A stretch of 23,699 nt of DNA from JAYUHK01 sp043767025 (GCA_043767025.1 JAYUHK010000085.1:1-23699), one strand, 5' to 3'; positions 15,608 to 23,454 are shown, counted from the first letter of the stretch. Made by a program: numbers and translations. Notes: generated by a model not told the origin, from the letters alone.

Positions 15608-15932
15608 ACTGATGTTACGCAGAAACATTTTAACTGGCTCATTTGAGCTTAATTTTTGTAGCTATTTACTTGGTCTTTGTCACTTTTTTCCTTGATGAAA
15701 AAAGTAACCAAAAAAATCAAGTGCTCTGTATAAATTCTAAAGTTTTTGCCTAAAAATCCCGTCGGCACGCGAAAAATACTCGTCGGCTCCGCCAGACTCA
15801 AACAGTTTTCGCTTCGCCAGACGATATTTTTGCAAAAACTTGAATTTCTACAAGGCACGTCTGAAAATACAGCCAAATTGAATAAAATGCTGCAAGAAAT
15901 TTTAGTGAAAATTATCTTTGCGTAACATGAGT
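15608..15932. mobile_element. MITE-like element, complete copy
   Basis: About 325 bp bounded by terminal inverted repeats: ACTGATGTTACGCA on the left and, read inward on the other strand, ACTCATGTTACGCA on the right (13 of 14 match). Inside are two large imperfect hairpins: 15668-15722 (arms starting ACTTGG and ending TCAAGT) and 15721-15858 (arms starting GTGCTCTGTA and ending CTACAAGGCAC, with a nested inner stem). It matches a second copy at 23455-23699. It encodes no transposase, and its longest reading frames are interrupted or unconvincing. No clear target-site duplication is visible. The right end lies a few bases from the stop codon of the downstream lipoprotein gene. It fills nearly all of the 414-bp gap 15522-15935. 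Confidence 0.75.
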
Positions 15933-15935
15933 TAC

Positions 15936-17087
15936 TTAATTTTCAACTAAGTCTATTTTTTGAAAGTTATATTTTTCGACGAAATACATCCAATCAGGGG
16001 AGTTTAGTGTTTCGTATTCTTTAACTAATTGAGCCCATTCAATATTTGTAAATTTTTTTCTATACAGCCGCAAATTTTGAGGATCAAAATATTGTTCATC
16101 GTCTGCAAGCAAATTATTGCGCGGATAAGAGTAGGTAATTCTTATCCCATTTCCCTCTAACATAGCTCCTTGAAAAAACATTGGTTCATTTTCTCTCTTT
16201 TCAATATCTTCCAAATACTCCTGATAGATATTTTTTTGAGTCTGTAAGTTCATTATGCAAAATCCTATTCTGTCCATAGTTCTAAACGGAGCGTTTTCGT
16301 TGGCTTCCCAACCCCCGACAGTGTACACCAAATATTTACCGTCTTTTGTTATTTCTCCGCCGTCAAAAGTGGGTATTTTCGATACTTCAGCAATCACATA
16401 ACCTTTATTATTAAATGCACGGAGCGTATATTCCAATCCAATCAGGTAATCAATATCGCCCATACCTACTTTTTTACCATACAATTTTTTTTCATAGATT
16501 ACTAAAATGAAGCCGTTGGACGCTTTCAGCGATGTATTAGTACAATACTTCACAGGCTTTATTTTTTTTAGTTGATGTGAATAGGGAATTACAAGATCAC
16601 CAAAATCTCCTATTAACGTGTCTGCAAATTTGACATTATAGATATTTTGGTAGGGTCTGTTGTGCCAAATATCGACTTTGCGGATAGTCTTGTGTTCATC
16701 GTCTAAAAATTCGAGGGTAGTTGGTTGAGAATATACAAGATTATTTTTCGTAAATTCTTTTGGATACCAGTTATAAAAAAGTGTATTTGGGTTCAGCTGT
16801 TGAATAGTATTTTTTTTATATATATCGTCTTCGCCACTTTCTTCCCAAAGTACGGCGGCATCAGTCCATTGTTCTTTTCTAACAAACATTGCAATGTCGA
16901 GCGTTTTGTTTCCAACATTTCGCTTGGCAAGTACCATCGAATCGCGGATTATTCGCACCTTCGGCATCACCGTGTCGGCTATCAATGGCGACGCGGTCTT
17001 CGGAGTATTTAGTTGGGCTGCGGGTCGGGTCGGCGCACCGCAGTTCAACAGTAAAAACGAAGAAAAAAGTAAGCAATTAAATCTCAT
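15936..17087 (-). CDS. Lipoprotein of unknown function
   Basis: A 383-residue protein with a short lipoprotein-type signal (MRFNCLLFSSFLLLNCG; Cys16, unusual Asn at the -1 position) and a proline/threonine-rich linker. The mature part has repeated Tyr/Trp-rich stretches (LFYNWYPKEFTKNNLVYSQ, TYSYPRNNLLADDEQYFD) and segments such as GGEITKDGKYLVYTVGGWEA that resemble blades of a beta-propeller, but I do not recognise the family. It is probably attached to the inner or outer membrane, facing the periplasm. It lies 87 bp after the response regulator gene on the same strand and could belong to that operon. Its stop codon abuts the MITE-like element. Confidence 0.65.
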   Translation of the reverse strand: MRFNCLLFSSFLLLNCGAPTRPAAQLNTPKTASPLIADTVMPKVRIIRDSMVLAKRNVGNKTLDIAMFVRKEQWTDAAVLWEESGEDDIYKKNTIQQLNPNTLFYNWYPKEFTKNNLVYSQPTTLEFLDDEHKTIRKVDIWHNRPYQNIYNVKFADTLIGDFGDLVIPYSHQLKKIKPVKYCTNTSLKASNGFILVIYEKKLYGKKVGMGDIDYLIGLEYTLRAFNNKGYVIAEVSKIPTFDGGEITKDGKYLVYTVGGWEANENAPFRTMDRIGFCIMNLQTQKNIYQEYLEDIEKRENEPMFFQGAMLEGNGIRITYSYPRNNLLADDEQYFDPQNLRLYRKKFTNIEWAQLVKEYETLNSPDWMYFVEKYNFQKIDLVEN

Positions 17088-17174
17088 AAAAACGGAAATT
17101 ACAAAGAAAAGTCAGCTTAACAAAGAATTGAAAATTTTCTGTTTTTACTCATTGTGGAAAAAAAACTTCCAATC

Positions 17175-17900
17175 TCACACACTTTCTTCCGTTTTTACCA
17201 GCAGCTGAAAGCCGTTGCCGTGGATGTTGACCAATTCTACGTTGGGGTCGTCTTTTAGGTATTTTCTTATTTTTGTAACAAAAACGTCCATGCTGCGAGC
17301 TGTAAAATAATTATCTTCTCCCCATATTGCTATCAACGCGTCTGTGCGTGGCACCACATCGTTCATATTTTTGCAAAATAAGCGGAGCAAAAAAGCCTCT
17401 TTGGGCGAAAGTTTTACTCCGTCGCCGCCTTTGCTCCCGTCAAGAACCAACATTCTCAACCGAAAATTGAAGCGATACTTACCCATTTGATATTCTTGCA
17501 CGTCGTCTTTGTCGGCTACTCGGTGTCGGCGGCGTTTGAGGATAGCAAGGATTCTAAACAGCAACTCCTCCGAGTTGAAGGGTTTAGAAATATAGTCGTC
17601 TGCTCCGATTTTAAAACCTTTCAGCACGTCCTCCTTCATCGTTTTCGCAGTGAGAAAAATAATGGGCGTTTCGGTATCATTCTTCCGAATATCGTGCGCC
17701 AACGTAAATCCGTCTTTTTTAGGCATCATCACATCAAAAATGCACAAGTCAAACCGTTGCCGACGGTAGGCTTCCAAGCCGGCTACGCCGTCGGTCGCCC
17801 ACGTCACGTCGTAGGCGTTCATTTCTAAATAGGAACGGAGGACATCGCCGAAGTTCTGGTCGTCTTCTACGAGTAAGATTTTTTGGTTTTCAATGAGCAT
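17175..17900 (-). CDS. OmpR-family response regulator (RprY-like)
   Basis: A 241-residue two-domain regulator. The receiver domain (about 6-120) has the acidic pocket VEDD, phosphorylatable Asp56 in LCIFDVMMPKKDG, Thr84 in FLTAK and Lys107 in ISKPF. The C-terminal winged helix (about 138-235) includes LSPKEAFLLRLFCKN and SMDVFVTKIRKYLKDDPNVEL. Phosphorylation by the kinase encoded 41 bp upstream should drive dimerisation and promoter binding. It is the last gene of the tight hydrolase / tlpA / uppS / kinase / regulator run. Resemblance to Bacteroides RprY is by architecture and motifs; its targets are unknown. Confidence 0.93.
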   Translation of the reverse strand: MLIENQKILLVEDDQNFGDVLRSYLEMNAYDVTWATDGVAGLEAYRRQRFDLCIFDVMMPKKDGFTLAHDIRKNDTETPIIFLTAKTMKEDVLKGFKIGADDYISKPFNSEELLFRILAILKRRRHRVADKDDVQEYQMGKYRFNFRLRMLVLDGSKGGDGVKLSPKEAFLLRLFCKNMNDVVPRTDALIAIWGEDNYFTARSMDVFVTKIRKYLKDDPNVELVNIHGNGFQLLVKTEESV

Positions 17901-17941
17901 ATATTTTTCGTTTTTATTTTTTACTTAAAATTGTTGTTTCG

Positions 17942-19528
17942 TTATTGTTTGAACGGAAAAGAGAGGATAAAACTGCTTCCTTTTCCGAGTTCGCTCTTTA
18001 CGTCAATCTGCCCTTTGTGGGCAGCTGTCATCACTCGGACGTAGCTCAAGCCCAGTCCAAAGCCTTTCACATCGTGCAAGTCGCCAGTCGGGACGCGGTA
18101 AAATTTGTCAAAAATTAACTTTCGCACTTCCTTGTTCATTCCAATACCTTTATCAGCGACTATAACTTCTATTCCGCTGGAAATATTGCGTGTCGAAATC
18201 GAAATATCGGGGTTTTCGGGAGAATATTTGTTGGCATTATCCAAAAGGTTATAAATAATATTGGAAATATGAGTAATATCGCCTTCTACGACGGGGTGCT
18301 GCGCCTCCAAGTGCGCGGTGACAAGTCCGTCTTTTTTTTCTACTTGAAGATTGCTGTGCGCGACGGCTTGCCGAATCACGTCGTGTAAATTGATGTCCGT
18401 CACATTCAACTGAAAATCATCTTTTTCCAACCAAGCTATTTGCAACACTTTTTCTACTTGGCTGTTCATGCGCCGATTTTCTTGCCGAATAATATCCGCA
18501 AATCTTTTTATTTTATCGTGTTGCCCCATCACCATCGGGCTGGTAATGGCATCTGTGGCGAGCGAAATGGTAGCGATGGGCGTTTTAAATTCGTGCGTCA
18601 TGTTGTTGATAAAGTCAGTTTTCATTTCAGACACTTTTTTTTGCCTAAAAATTACTTTTATCGTATAGGTGAAGCAGAATAAAATAATAGCTGTAAAAAG
18701 TATCGCTGCCAGCAATGTTTTCCAAACCGTGCTCCACAGAAAACTTCCTTTTTCGGGAAATCTTATCATCAATATGCCGGGCGGCAGGTCGTCTTTGAGC
18801 CGCAAATCTGCACTAAAAAGCGGAACTTTGTACTCCGTTTTTGTCAAGTCATCGACAGCGAGGATTTTGTCAGTGCCAGCGAGGAGCGTTTTGTTCGTGT
18901 CGGCAAGCGAAAGGTAATGATTGTCTTTGATGACAAAAGTTTTGCGATTGGTCGCCAAAAGCCCGTAGTTGTAGGGAAGTCGAATACCCAAATTGGCTAA
19001 TTCGTCTCGAATGATGGCATCAAAATTCGCCAAGCCGATGCCGTCGATTCGGTCTTCTATCAGCAGGCGTTTCATCGAATTTTTTATTTTCCGCAGCTCG
19101 TATAGGTTCTGGATATGGCTCAAGCGGACGAGTTGGCAGTTTCTACAATTACAGTCGGTGGCGTGCTCGGGTCGAATATATTGCTTGCGGGCGATGCTCG
19201 AACTGTCCGAGCTGATGTACTCCTGAAAAGCCACTTCGAGCGGATAACTTTCGGCATCTGCGGCAGCACCGACGAGTTGTTGGTCAATATTGGAAGATTC
19301 TACTCGGGGCAGGTCGTCTTCGTTGAGGTTCATCAGGCGCATTGCGAAGGCATTTTCGTACTCTTGTACTCGGTCCGACACGCGATTGAGGGCGGCAAAA
19401 ACATTTTTATCAAACTGCTCTTCACCCAAGCGCACCGAGCCGCCAATCCAGTATATTTGCAGGCAACCTATCCCAATGAGGGCGGCACTCATCAGCCCAA
19501 TAATGATTCCGATGGCTTTTTGATTCAT
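17942..19528 (-). CDS. Sensor histidine kinase (RprX-like) with a Cys cluster in the sensor domain
   Basis: A 528-residue membrane kinase. TM1 is about residues 6-28 and TM2 about 268-292, so residues 29-267 form a periplasmic sensor domain. That domain contains DCNCRNC (Cys126, Cys128, Cys131). The cytosolic part has the dimerisation/phosphoacceptor segment NNMTHEFKTPIAT with His312, the N-box NIIYNLLDNANKYS, G1 ADKGIGM and G2 GFGLGLSYV. It should phosphorylate the adjacent response regulator. Its start is 21 bp after uppS. The Cys cluster could be redox- or metal-sensitive, and the operon also encodes a TlpA-like protein, but a functional link is inference. Confidence 0.92.
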   Translation of the reverse strand: MNQKAIGIIIGLMSAALIGIGCLQIYWIGGSVRLGEEQFDKNVFAALNRVSDRVQEYENAFAMRLMNLNEDDLPRVESSNIDQQLVGAAADAESYPLEVAFQEYISSDSSSIARKQYIRPEHATDCNCRNCQLVRLSHIQNLYELRKIKNSMKRLLIEDRIDGIGLANFDAIIRDELANLGIRLPYNYGLLATNRKTFVIKDNHYLSLADTNKTLLAGTDKILAVDDLTKTEYKVPLFSADLRLKDDLPPGILMIRFPEKGSFLWSTVWKTLLAAILFTAIILFCFTYTIKVIFRQKKVSEMKTDFINNMTHEFKTPIATISLATDAITSPMVMGQHDKIKRFADIIRQENRRMNSQVEKVLQIAWLEKDDFQLNVTDINLHDVIRQAVAHSNLQVEKKDGLVTAHLEAQHPVVEGDITHISNIIYNLLDNANKYSPENPDISISTRNISSGIEVIVADKGIGMNKEVRKLIFDKFYRVPTGDLHDVKGFGLGLSYVRVMTAAHKGQIDVKSELGKGSSFILSFPFKQ

Positions 19529-19549
19529 AATGGAAGGCTCTTCAAAGAT

Positions 19550-20308
19550 TTAACTATTGATTTGTTCGCTCGTCATTCCAAAGCGTCGCTCTCGGTTTTG
19601 ATAGTTTAAAATAGCTTCGTAAAAATGTTGTTTTTGAAAATCGGGCCAAAAGACAGCCGTAAAATAAAATTCCGCATACGCCAACTGCCAAAGCATAAAA
19701 TTGCTCAGTCGGGTCTCGCCGCTTGTCCGTATCAGCAGCTCTGGGTCGGGGATTCCAGACGTTGTGAGAGCGTCGGCGATGGTTTGCTCCGACACTTCCG
19801 AAGGCTGCAAAACACCTTTTTTTACCTGCTCCGCAATGTGTCGAGTGGCTTCCGTAATCTCCCACTTGGAGCTATAATTGAGTGCCAACACGAGAGTCAT
19901 TCGAGCATTATTTTTTGTTTTTTCGATACCTTCGAGCAACGCTTGGTGCGTCTTGTGCGGCAATTTGCTCAAATCACCGATGGCTCGGAGGCGAATATTA
20001 TTTTTGTTGAGTGTTTCTATTTCGTTGCGCAAGGTCTCGACGAGCAGCGTCATCAGGGCGGTTACTTCTACTGGCGGACGGTTCCAGTTTTCGGTCGAGA
20101 AGGCGTAAAGCGTGACGTACTCTATGCCCAAGTCTGCGGCGGCTTCTGTCACTTCGCGCACTGCTTTTACGCCGTTGCGATGCCCAAACACACGGGGTTT
20201 GCCGTGTTGTTTTGCCCATCGCCCGTTGCCGTCCATAATGACAGCGATGTGGCGAGGCAATTTTTTTAGGTCAATTTCTGACTTTAAATCCATAGAAACT
20301 TTCATCAT
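19550..20308 (-). CDS. uppS: Undecaprenyl diphosphate synthase (cis-prenyltransferase)
   Basis: A 252-residue enzyme condensing eight isopentenyl diphosphates onto farnesyl diphosphate to give the C55 lipid carrier for peptidoglycan and other glycans. It has the catalytic Asp26 in IAVIMDGNGRWAK, GHRNGVKAVREV, LYAFSTENWNRP and, near the C-terminus, DPELLIRTSGETRLSNFMLW. Length is normal. The start may be ATG at 20308 or the Met six codons later (MDLKSEI); the longer form is reported. It is essential in most bacteria and here sits between a TlpA-like gene (18 bp) and the histidine kinase (21 bp), so the signalling pair is probably co-expressed with it. Confidence 0.96.
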   Translation of the reverse strand: MMKVSMDLKSEIDLKKLPRHIAVIMDGNGRWAKQHGKPRVFGHRNGVKAVREVTEAAADLGIEYVTLYAFSTENWNRPPVEVTALMTLLVETLRNEIETLNKNNIRLRAIGDLSKLPHKTHQALLEGIEKTKNNARMTLVLALNYSSKWEITEATRHIAEQVKKGVLQPSEVSEQTIADALTTSGIPDPELLIRTSGETRLSNFMLWQLAYAEFYFTAVFWPDFQKQHFYEAILNYQNRERRFGMTSEQINS

Positions 20309-20326
20309 TCTTTTTTCACTAAATTC

Positions 20327-20899
20327 CTACGGTTTGGGTGCGATTTTTTTTATTTCTTCCAATAAAGTAGCTTCGTCTCCGGGCGTGTATCGGCGGTGCT
20401 GATAGACGATTTGTCCAGCCGCGTCGAGCAAAAAAACTTGTGGCAAGCCGTTGAGTTCGCCGGGCATAACTTTACAAAACTCCCGATTTAGGTCATTGAA
20501 CGCCGGAAAAGCCCAGTTACTTTCTTGCACTCTTTTCACAAAATTTGGGTAGTTGTGTTCAAAGTCGGTAGAAATGGCGAATAGGTTGAAGTCAGCTTCT
20601 TTTTTCCAATTTTCATAATTTTTTTTCACTGCGTCCAACTCCAATCGGCACGGAAAGCAGGTCGTGAGCCAAAACATCAGCACAGTTGGTTTGCCGTTGT
20701 TTTTGAGCAGTTGAGCCGAGTTGCTTACTTTTCCGTCGGCAGCTTTCAGCTCAATATCGTAGGGAAATTTTTTATTAATTTTGTCGGGCGTGCGAGCATT
20801 TTCGGCATTGTAATAGTGTCCGTCACCGCTTTGAGCTGCTGCGATAAGTGTTGTTTTTAGGATAAAAAAAACTAAAAATAATTTCAAGTAATATTGCAC
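20327..20899 (-). CDS. Exported TlpA-like thioredoxin-fold protein
   Basis: A 190-residue protein with a signal peptide (MQYYLKLFLVFFILKTTLIAAA), a spacer and a TlpA-like domain: the nucleophile-containing FWLTTCFPCRLELDAV (about 76-91) and the cis-Pro loop NGLPQVFLLDAAGQIVYQ. The CFPC motif is a redox-active CxxC variant. It is likely a periplasmic thiol reductase, client unknown. It is spaced 14 bp from the hydrolase gene and 18 bp from uppS. A kinase with a periplasmic Cys cluster is encoded two genes downstream. Confidence 0.87.
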   Translation of the reverse strand: MQYYLKLFLVFFILKTTLIAAAQSGDGHYYNAENARTPDKINKKFPYDIELKAADGKVSNSAQLLKNNGKPTVLMFWLTTCFPCRLELDAVKKNYENWKKEADFNLFAISTDFEHNYPNFVKRVQESNWAFPAFNDLNREFCKVMPGELNGLPQVFLLDAAGQIVYQHRRYTPGDEATLLEEIKKIAPKP

Positions 20900-20913
20900 G
20901 GAGTGTAATGTTT

Positions 20914-21672
20914 TTAAATTTTATTCAAAAATTTTTCTAATATTTGGTTGAACTCTGCGGGTCGTTCCATCATCGGAGCGTGTCCGCATTTGTCCACAAG
21001 ATGAAGCTCCGAATTTTGGATAAGCTCCTTAAATTTTTCGCCTACGGCTGGCGGCGTTACTGCGTCCTGTGCGCCCCAGATGAGCAACGTAGGTGCGGTG
21101 ATTTGGTGCAGTTCTTCGCCCAGATTGTGTCGCACGGCGGATTTGGAGGTCATTATGATTCGCAGAGCTTTGCTGCGGTCGGTCGTGATGTCATAGATTT
21201 CGTCAATCAATTCTTGTGATGCAAAAGCAGGGTCGTAGAACGTATCTTGCGTTTTTTTCTTGATGTATTCGTAGTCGCCGCGCTTCGGGTAGGTGCTTCC
21301 CATTGCGCTTTCAAAAAGTCCAGAGCTGCCTGTGAGGGTCAAAGATTTGACCTTTTCAGGAAACTGTAGCGTGTAAAGCAGCGATAGATGACCGCCCAAC
21401 GAATTGCCCAAAACGTGAACTTTTTCGTAGCCTTTGAAAGTCACAAATTCGCTGATGTAGTCCGTCAAGCCGCCGATAGAAAGGCTCAATATCGGCATTT
21501 CGAGTATCGGAAGTATCGGGACTATTACGTTGTATTTGCTTGAAAAATGGTTGATAATTCCTTCAAAATTGCTCAAAGCACCAAAAAGTCCGTGCAAAAG
21601 CATCAGATTTTCGGTACCGCCTTTGCTTTCAATGTATTTGAATTTACCTTCTTCGGTAATTGTTTGCTGCAT
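20914..21672 (-). CDS. Alpha/beta-fold hydrolase
   Basis: A 252-residue alpha/beta hydrolase with the catalytic triad in the expected order: nucleophile Ser in VLGNSLGGHLSLL, Asp in LLIWGAQDAVTPP and His in DKCGHAPMMERP. The oxyanion segment LLHGLFGALSNFEG lies near the N-terminus. Substrate cannot be told; relatives include esterases, lipases and BioH-like enzymes. I place the start at 21672 (MQQTITEEG). An open frame continues upstream for about 95 more codons, but that stretch is AT-driven and partly lies antisense to the small RNA, so I reject it. It is the first gene of a five-gene run that includes uppS and a two-component system. No signal peptide, so cytosolic. Confidence 0.9.
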   Translation of the reverse strand: MQQTITEEGKFKYIESKGGTENLMLLHGLFGALSNFEGIINHFSSKYNVIVPILPILEMPILSLSIGGLTDYISEFVTFKGYEKVHVLGNSLGGHLSLLYTLQFPEKVKSLTLTGSSGLFESAMGSTYPKRGDYEYIKKKTQDTFYDPAFASQELIDEIYDITTDRSKALRIIMTSKSAVRHNLGEELHQITAPTLLIWGAQDAVTPPAVGEKFKELIQNSELHLVDKCGHAPMMERPAEFNQILEKFLNKI

Positions 21673-21797
21673 TTTTTTCGTTTTAAATTGGACAAATTTC
21701 GTTTTATAACACAATAATATACATTTTATTTCAAAACAAGTGTAATTTTTTCTTTTTTTTCTAAAAATTTCTGAAAAATATATTATAAAAACAAATA

Positions 21798-21829
21798 TTT
21801 GTGACAAATAAATATTCTTTGTAACTTTG
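21798..21829 (+). promoter_or_regulatory. Consensus promoter of the small RNA (TTTG, 20-bp spacer, TAACTTTG)
   Basis: TTTG at 21798-21801 and TAACTTTG at 21822-21829 match the Bacteroidota -33 and -7 elements exactly, with the same 20-bp TTG-to-box spacer as the fadN promoter. No protein-coding gene starts downstream on this strand, so the promoter points at a non-coding transcript starting near 21836. Confidence 0.7.
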
Positions 21830-21835
21830 TGCGTC

Positions 21836-22093
21836 GCAAACAGTTTTCGGGGTTTTGCACTATTTTCCTTGCAAGAAGGGAACACATAAACACAATACAA
21901 ACACTCTACAAGCTCCGATTTTTTTTGCGCTGATAAATAGACCCGCTTTGAGATAAGCACGAAAGCACTGCTTCTGCAAAGTAAGACAAACGGGTTGAGT
22001 AGTACTTTTAACCAAAGCTTACAGTACAGAAAAGACTACTTTTCTCGGGGAGAGGATTGCGCTCAAAGGGGTTCATTCCTCTCTCATTTTTTT
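21836..22093 (+). ncRNA. Candidate structured small RNA of about 250 nt
   Basis: This stretch follows a consensus promoter, has no credible reading frame and ends in an intrinsic terminator. It folds into several separate stems: 21836-21840 with 21854-21858; 21865-21870 with 21877-21882 around loop GCAAGA; a three-part hairpin in which 21941-21945 pairs with 21991-21995, 21946-21950 with 21977-21981 and 21955-21959 with 21969-21973; and an 11-bp stem with one bulge, 21998-22009 with 22030-22040. I found no RNase P (GAGGAAAGUC), tmRNA, SRP or tRNA signature. A lineage-specific 6S RNA or a new regulatory RNA is possible. The 3' end is 7 nt from the stop of the convergent hmgA gene. It occupies most of the 427-bp gap between the hydrolase and hmgA. 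Confidence 0.6.
22048..22093 (+). terminator. Intrinsic terminator of the small RNA
   Basis: GGGAGAGGA (22048-22056) pairs with TCCTCTCTC (22077-22085) over 9 bp including one G-T wobble, followed after one A by seven T (22087-22093). It immediately precedes the hmgA stop on the opposite strand. Confidence 0.6.
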
Positions 22094-22099
22094 AGCCGC

Positions 22100-23254
22100 T
22101 CAATGCAGCCAACTCTTGTAGTAGTCGGGGTCTTCGATGCCTGCCGCGTGTTCCGTCATCAAGAGCGGGTGGAAAGTATCCACCATCACTGCCAGTTCCA
22201 ATGTTTCTTTTTTGCCGATACTTTTTTCCACCATTCCGAGATGCGGTCCGTGCGGAATACCGCCAGGGTGCAGCGTAATCTGACCGCGTTCCACGTTTTT
22301 GCGACTCATAAAATCGCCGTCCACATAGTACAGCACTTCGTCGCTGTCAATATTGCTGTGGTTGTAGGGCGCAGGAATTGCCAACGGGTGGTAATCAAAC
22401 AGGCGAGGCACGAAGGAGCAAATAACAAAATTTTTGCCCTCGAAAGTCTGATGCACTGGCGGCGGCTGATGCACACGCCCCGTGATAGGCTCGAAATCGT
22501 GGATAGAAAATGCGTACGGATACACAAAACCGTCCCAACCCACTACGTCGAAAGGGTGATTGAGGTAATGATAAGGATAAAGATTTTCTTGTTTTTTGAT
22601 ATAAAATAAAAAATCGCCTTGTTCGTCGTGCGTCTGGAGGTCTGTCGGTTTTCTGATGTCGCGCTCGCAGTAGGGCGAATGTTCGAGAAGCTGCCCAAAA
22701 GCGTTGCGGTAGCGTTTGGGAGGCGTGATGGGTCCGACAGATTCGATAATCAAAAGTCGGTTGTCGGGCGTATCGAACTGTATTTGATAGACCGTTCCGC
22801 GCGGCACTACCAGATAATCGCCGTACGCAAAAGCCAAATTGCCGTACATAGTTTTGAGGTTGCCACTGCCTTCGTGGATAAAAATCACTTCATCGGCATC
22901 GGCGTTTTTAAAAAAATAATTCGTCATGCTGTGACGTGGCGCAGCCAGCGATATTTTACAGTCTTGATTGACCAAAACAGGTTTGCGGCTTTTCAGGTAG
23001 TCGTCTTCGGCGGCGATGCGAAATCCTTTGAGGCTTCGGTGTTTGAGTTGTTTGTCAGAAACGGTTTGTGGTGCGACGGAAATCGGGTCGCCCACTTGCA
23101 GAATCTGTGTCGGCGGGTGCGTGTGGTAGAGCAGCGAGTAGAGGCTGTGAAAACCTTCGGTCGAAAAAAGTTCTTCTTTGTAGAGTTCGCCGTCGGGCTT
23201 TCTGAATTGTGTGTGGCGTTTGTGTGGGAACACGCCGAGCGAATGGTAGTGCAT
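22100..23254 (-). CDS. hmgA: Homogentisate 1,2-dioxygenase
   Basis: A 384-residue iron-dependent cupin dioxygenase that opens the ring of homogentisate to maleylacetoacetate in tyrosine and phenylalanine breakdown. The probable iron ligands are His299 and Glu306 in PYNHSNIDSDEVLYYV and His335 in LHPGGIPHGPH; assignment follows the family pattern and is not proven here. Other conserved segments are FDVVGWDGFVYPYAF and RGTVYQIQFDTPDNRLL. The start at 23254 (MHYHSLGVFP) matches family N-termini; the open frame reaches 23287. The neighbours in the window are not other tyrosine-degradation genes. A weak -7-like TACTTTTA lies upstream. Confidence 0.94.
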   Translation of the reverse strand: MHYHSLGVFPHKRHTQFRKPDGELYKEELFSTEGFHSLYSLLYHTHPPTQILQVGDPISVAPQTVSDKQLKHRSLKGFRIAAEDDYLKSRKPVLVNQDCKISLAAPRHSMTNYFFKNADADEVIFIHEGSGNLKTMYGNLAFAYGDYLVVPRGTVYQIQFDTPDNRLLIIESVGPITPPKRYRNAFGQLLEHSPYCERDIRKPTDLQTHDEQGDFLFYIKKQENLYPYHYLNHPFDVVGWDGFVYPYAFSIHDFEPITGRVHQPPPVHQTFEGKNFVICSFVPRLFDYHPLAIPAPYNHSNIDSDEVLYYVDGDFMSRKNVERGQITLHPGGIPHGPHLGMVEKSIGKKETLELAVMVDTFHPLLMTEHAAGIEDPDYYKSWLH

Positions 23255-23379
23255 AATCGAATTATTTAAGTACGGTAAAAGTACCACGATTGCGACTATT
23301 TTTTTCTTATTGCGAAGAATATTTTTTGAAAATTATTTTAGGAATAATAATGTTGATTGGGGAAGTGGTTCAAAAACAG

Positions 23380-23414
23380 AAATCCCCAACAAGTCAAAAA
23401 CTTGTTGGGGATTT
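23380..23414. terminator. 14-bp perfect hairpin, possible terminator
   Basis: Arms AAATCCCCAACAAG (23380-23393) and CTTGTTGGGGATTT (23401-23414) are perfectly complementary around a 7-nt loop. T-rich sequence follows on both strands, so it could end transcription in either direction, for example from a minus-strand gene beyond the window. No gene in the window clearly needs it. The rest of 23255-23454 holds nothing else recognised apart from a possible hmgA promoter box. Confidence 0.45.
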
Positions 23415-23454
23415 TATTTACACTGAAAAATGTGAATTTTTAGTTTACAATCTC

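Noticed and set aside
15649..15876. 75-residue open frame within the MITE-like element
   Set aside because: It arises from palindromic repeat sequence, is not preserved as a convincing frame in the second copy and has no recognisable protein features.
20914..21960. Long N-terminal extension of the alpha/beta hydrolase (348 residues)
   Set aside because: The extra 95 or so residues are Lys/Phe/Ile-rich as expected of translated AT-rich DNA, match no hydrolase N-terminus and lie partly antisense to the structured RNA. MQQTITEEG at 21672 is a normal family start.
21673..22093. Riboswitch on the minus strand upstream of the hydrolase
   Set aside because: I recognise no known aptamer motif in that orientation, while promoter and terminator both point to the plus strand.
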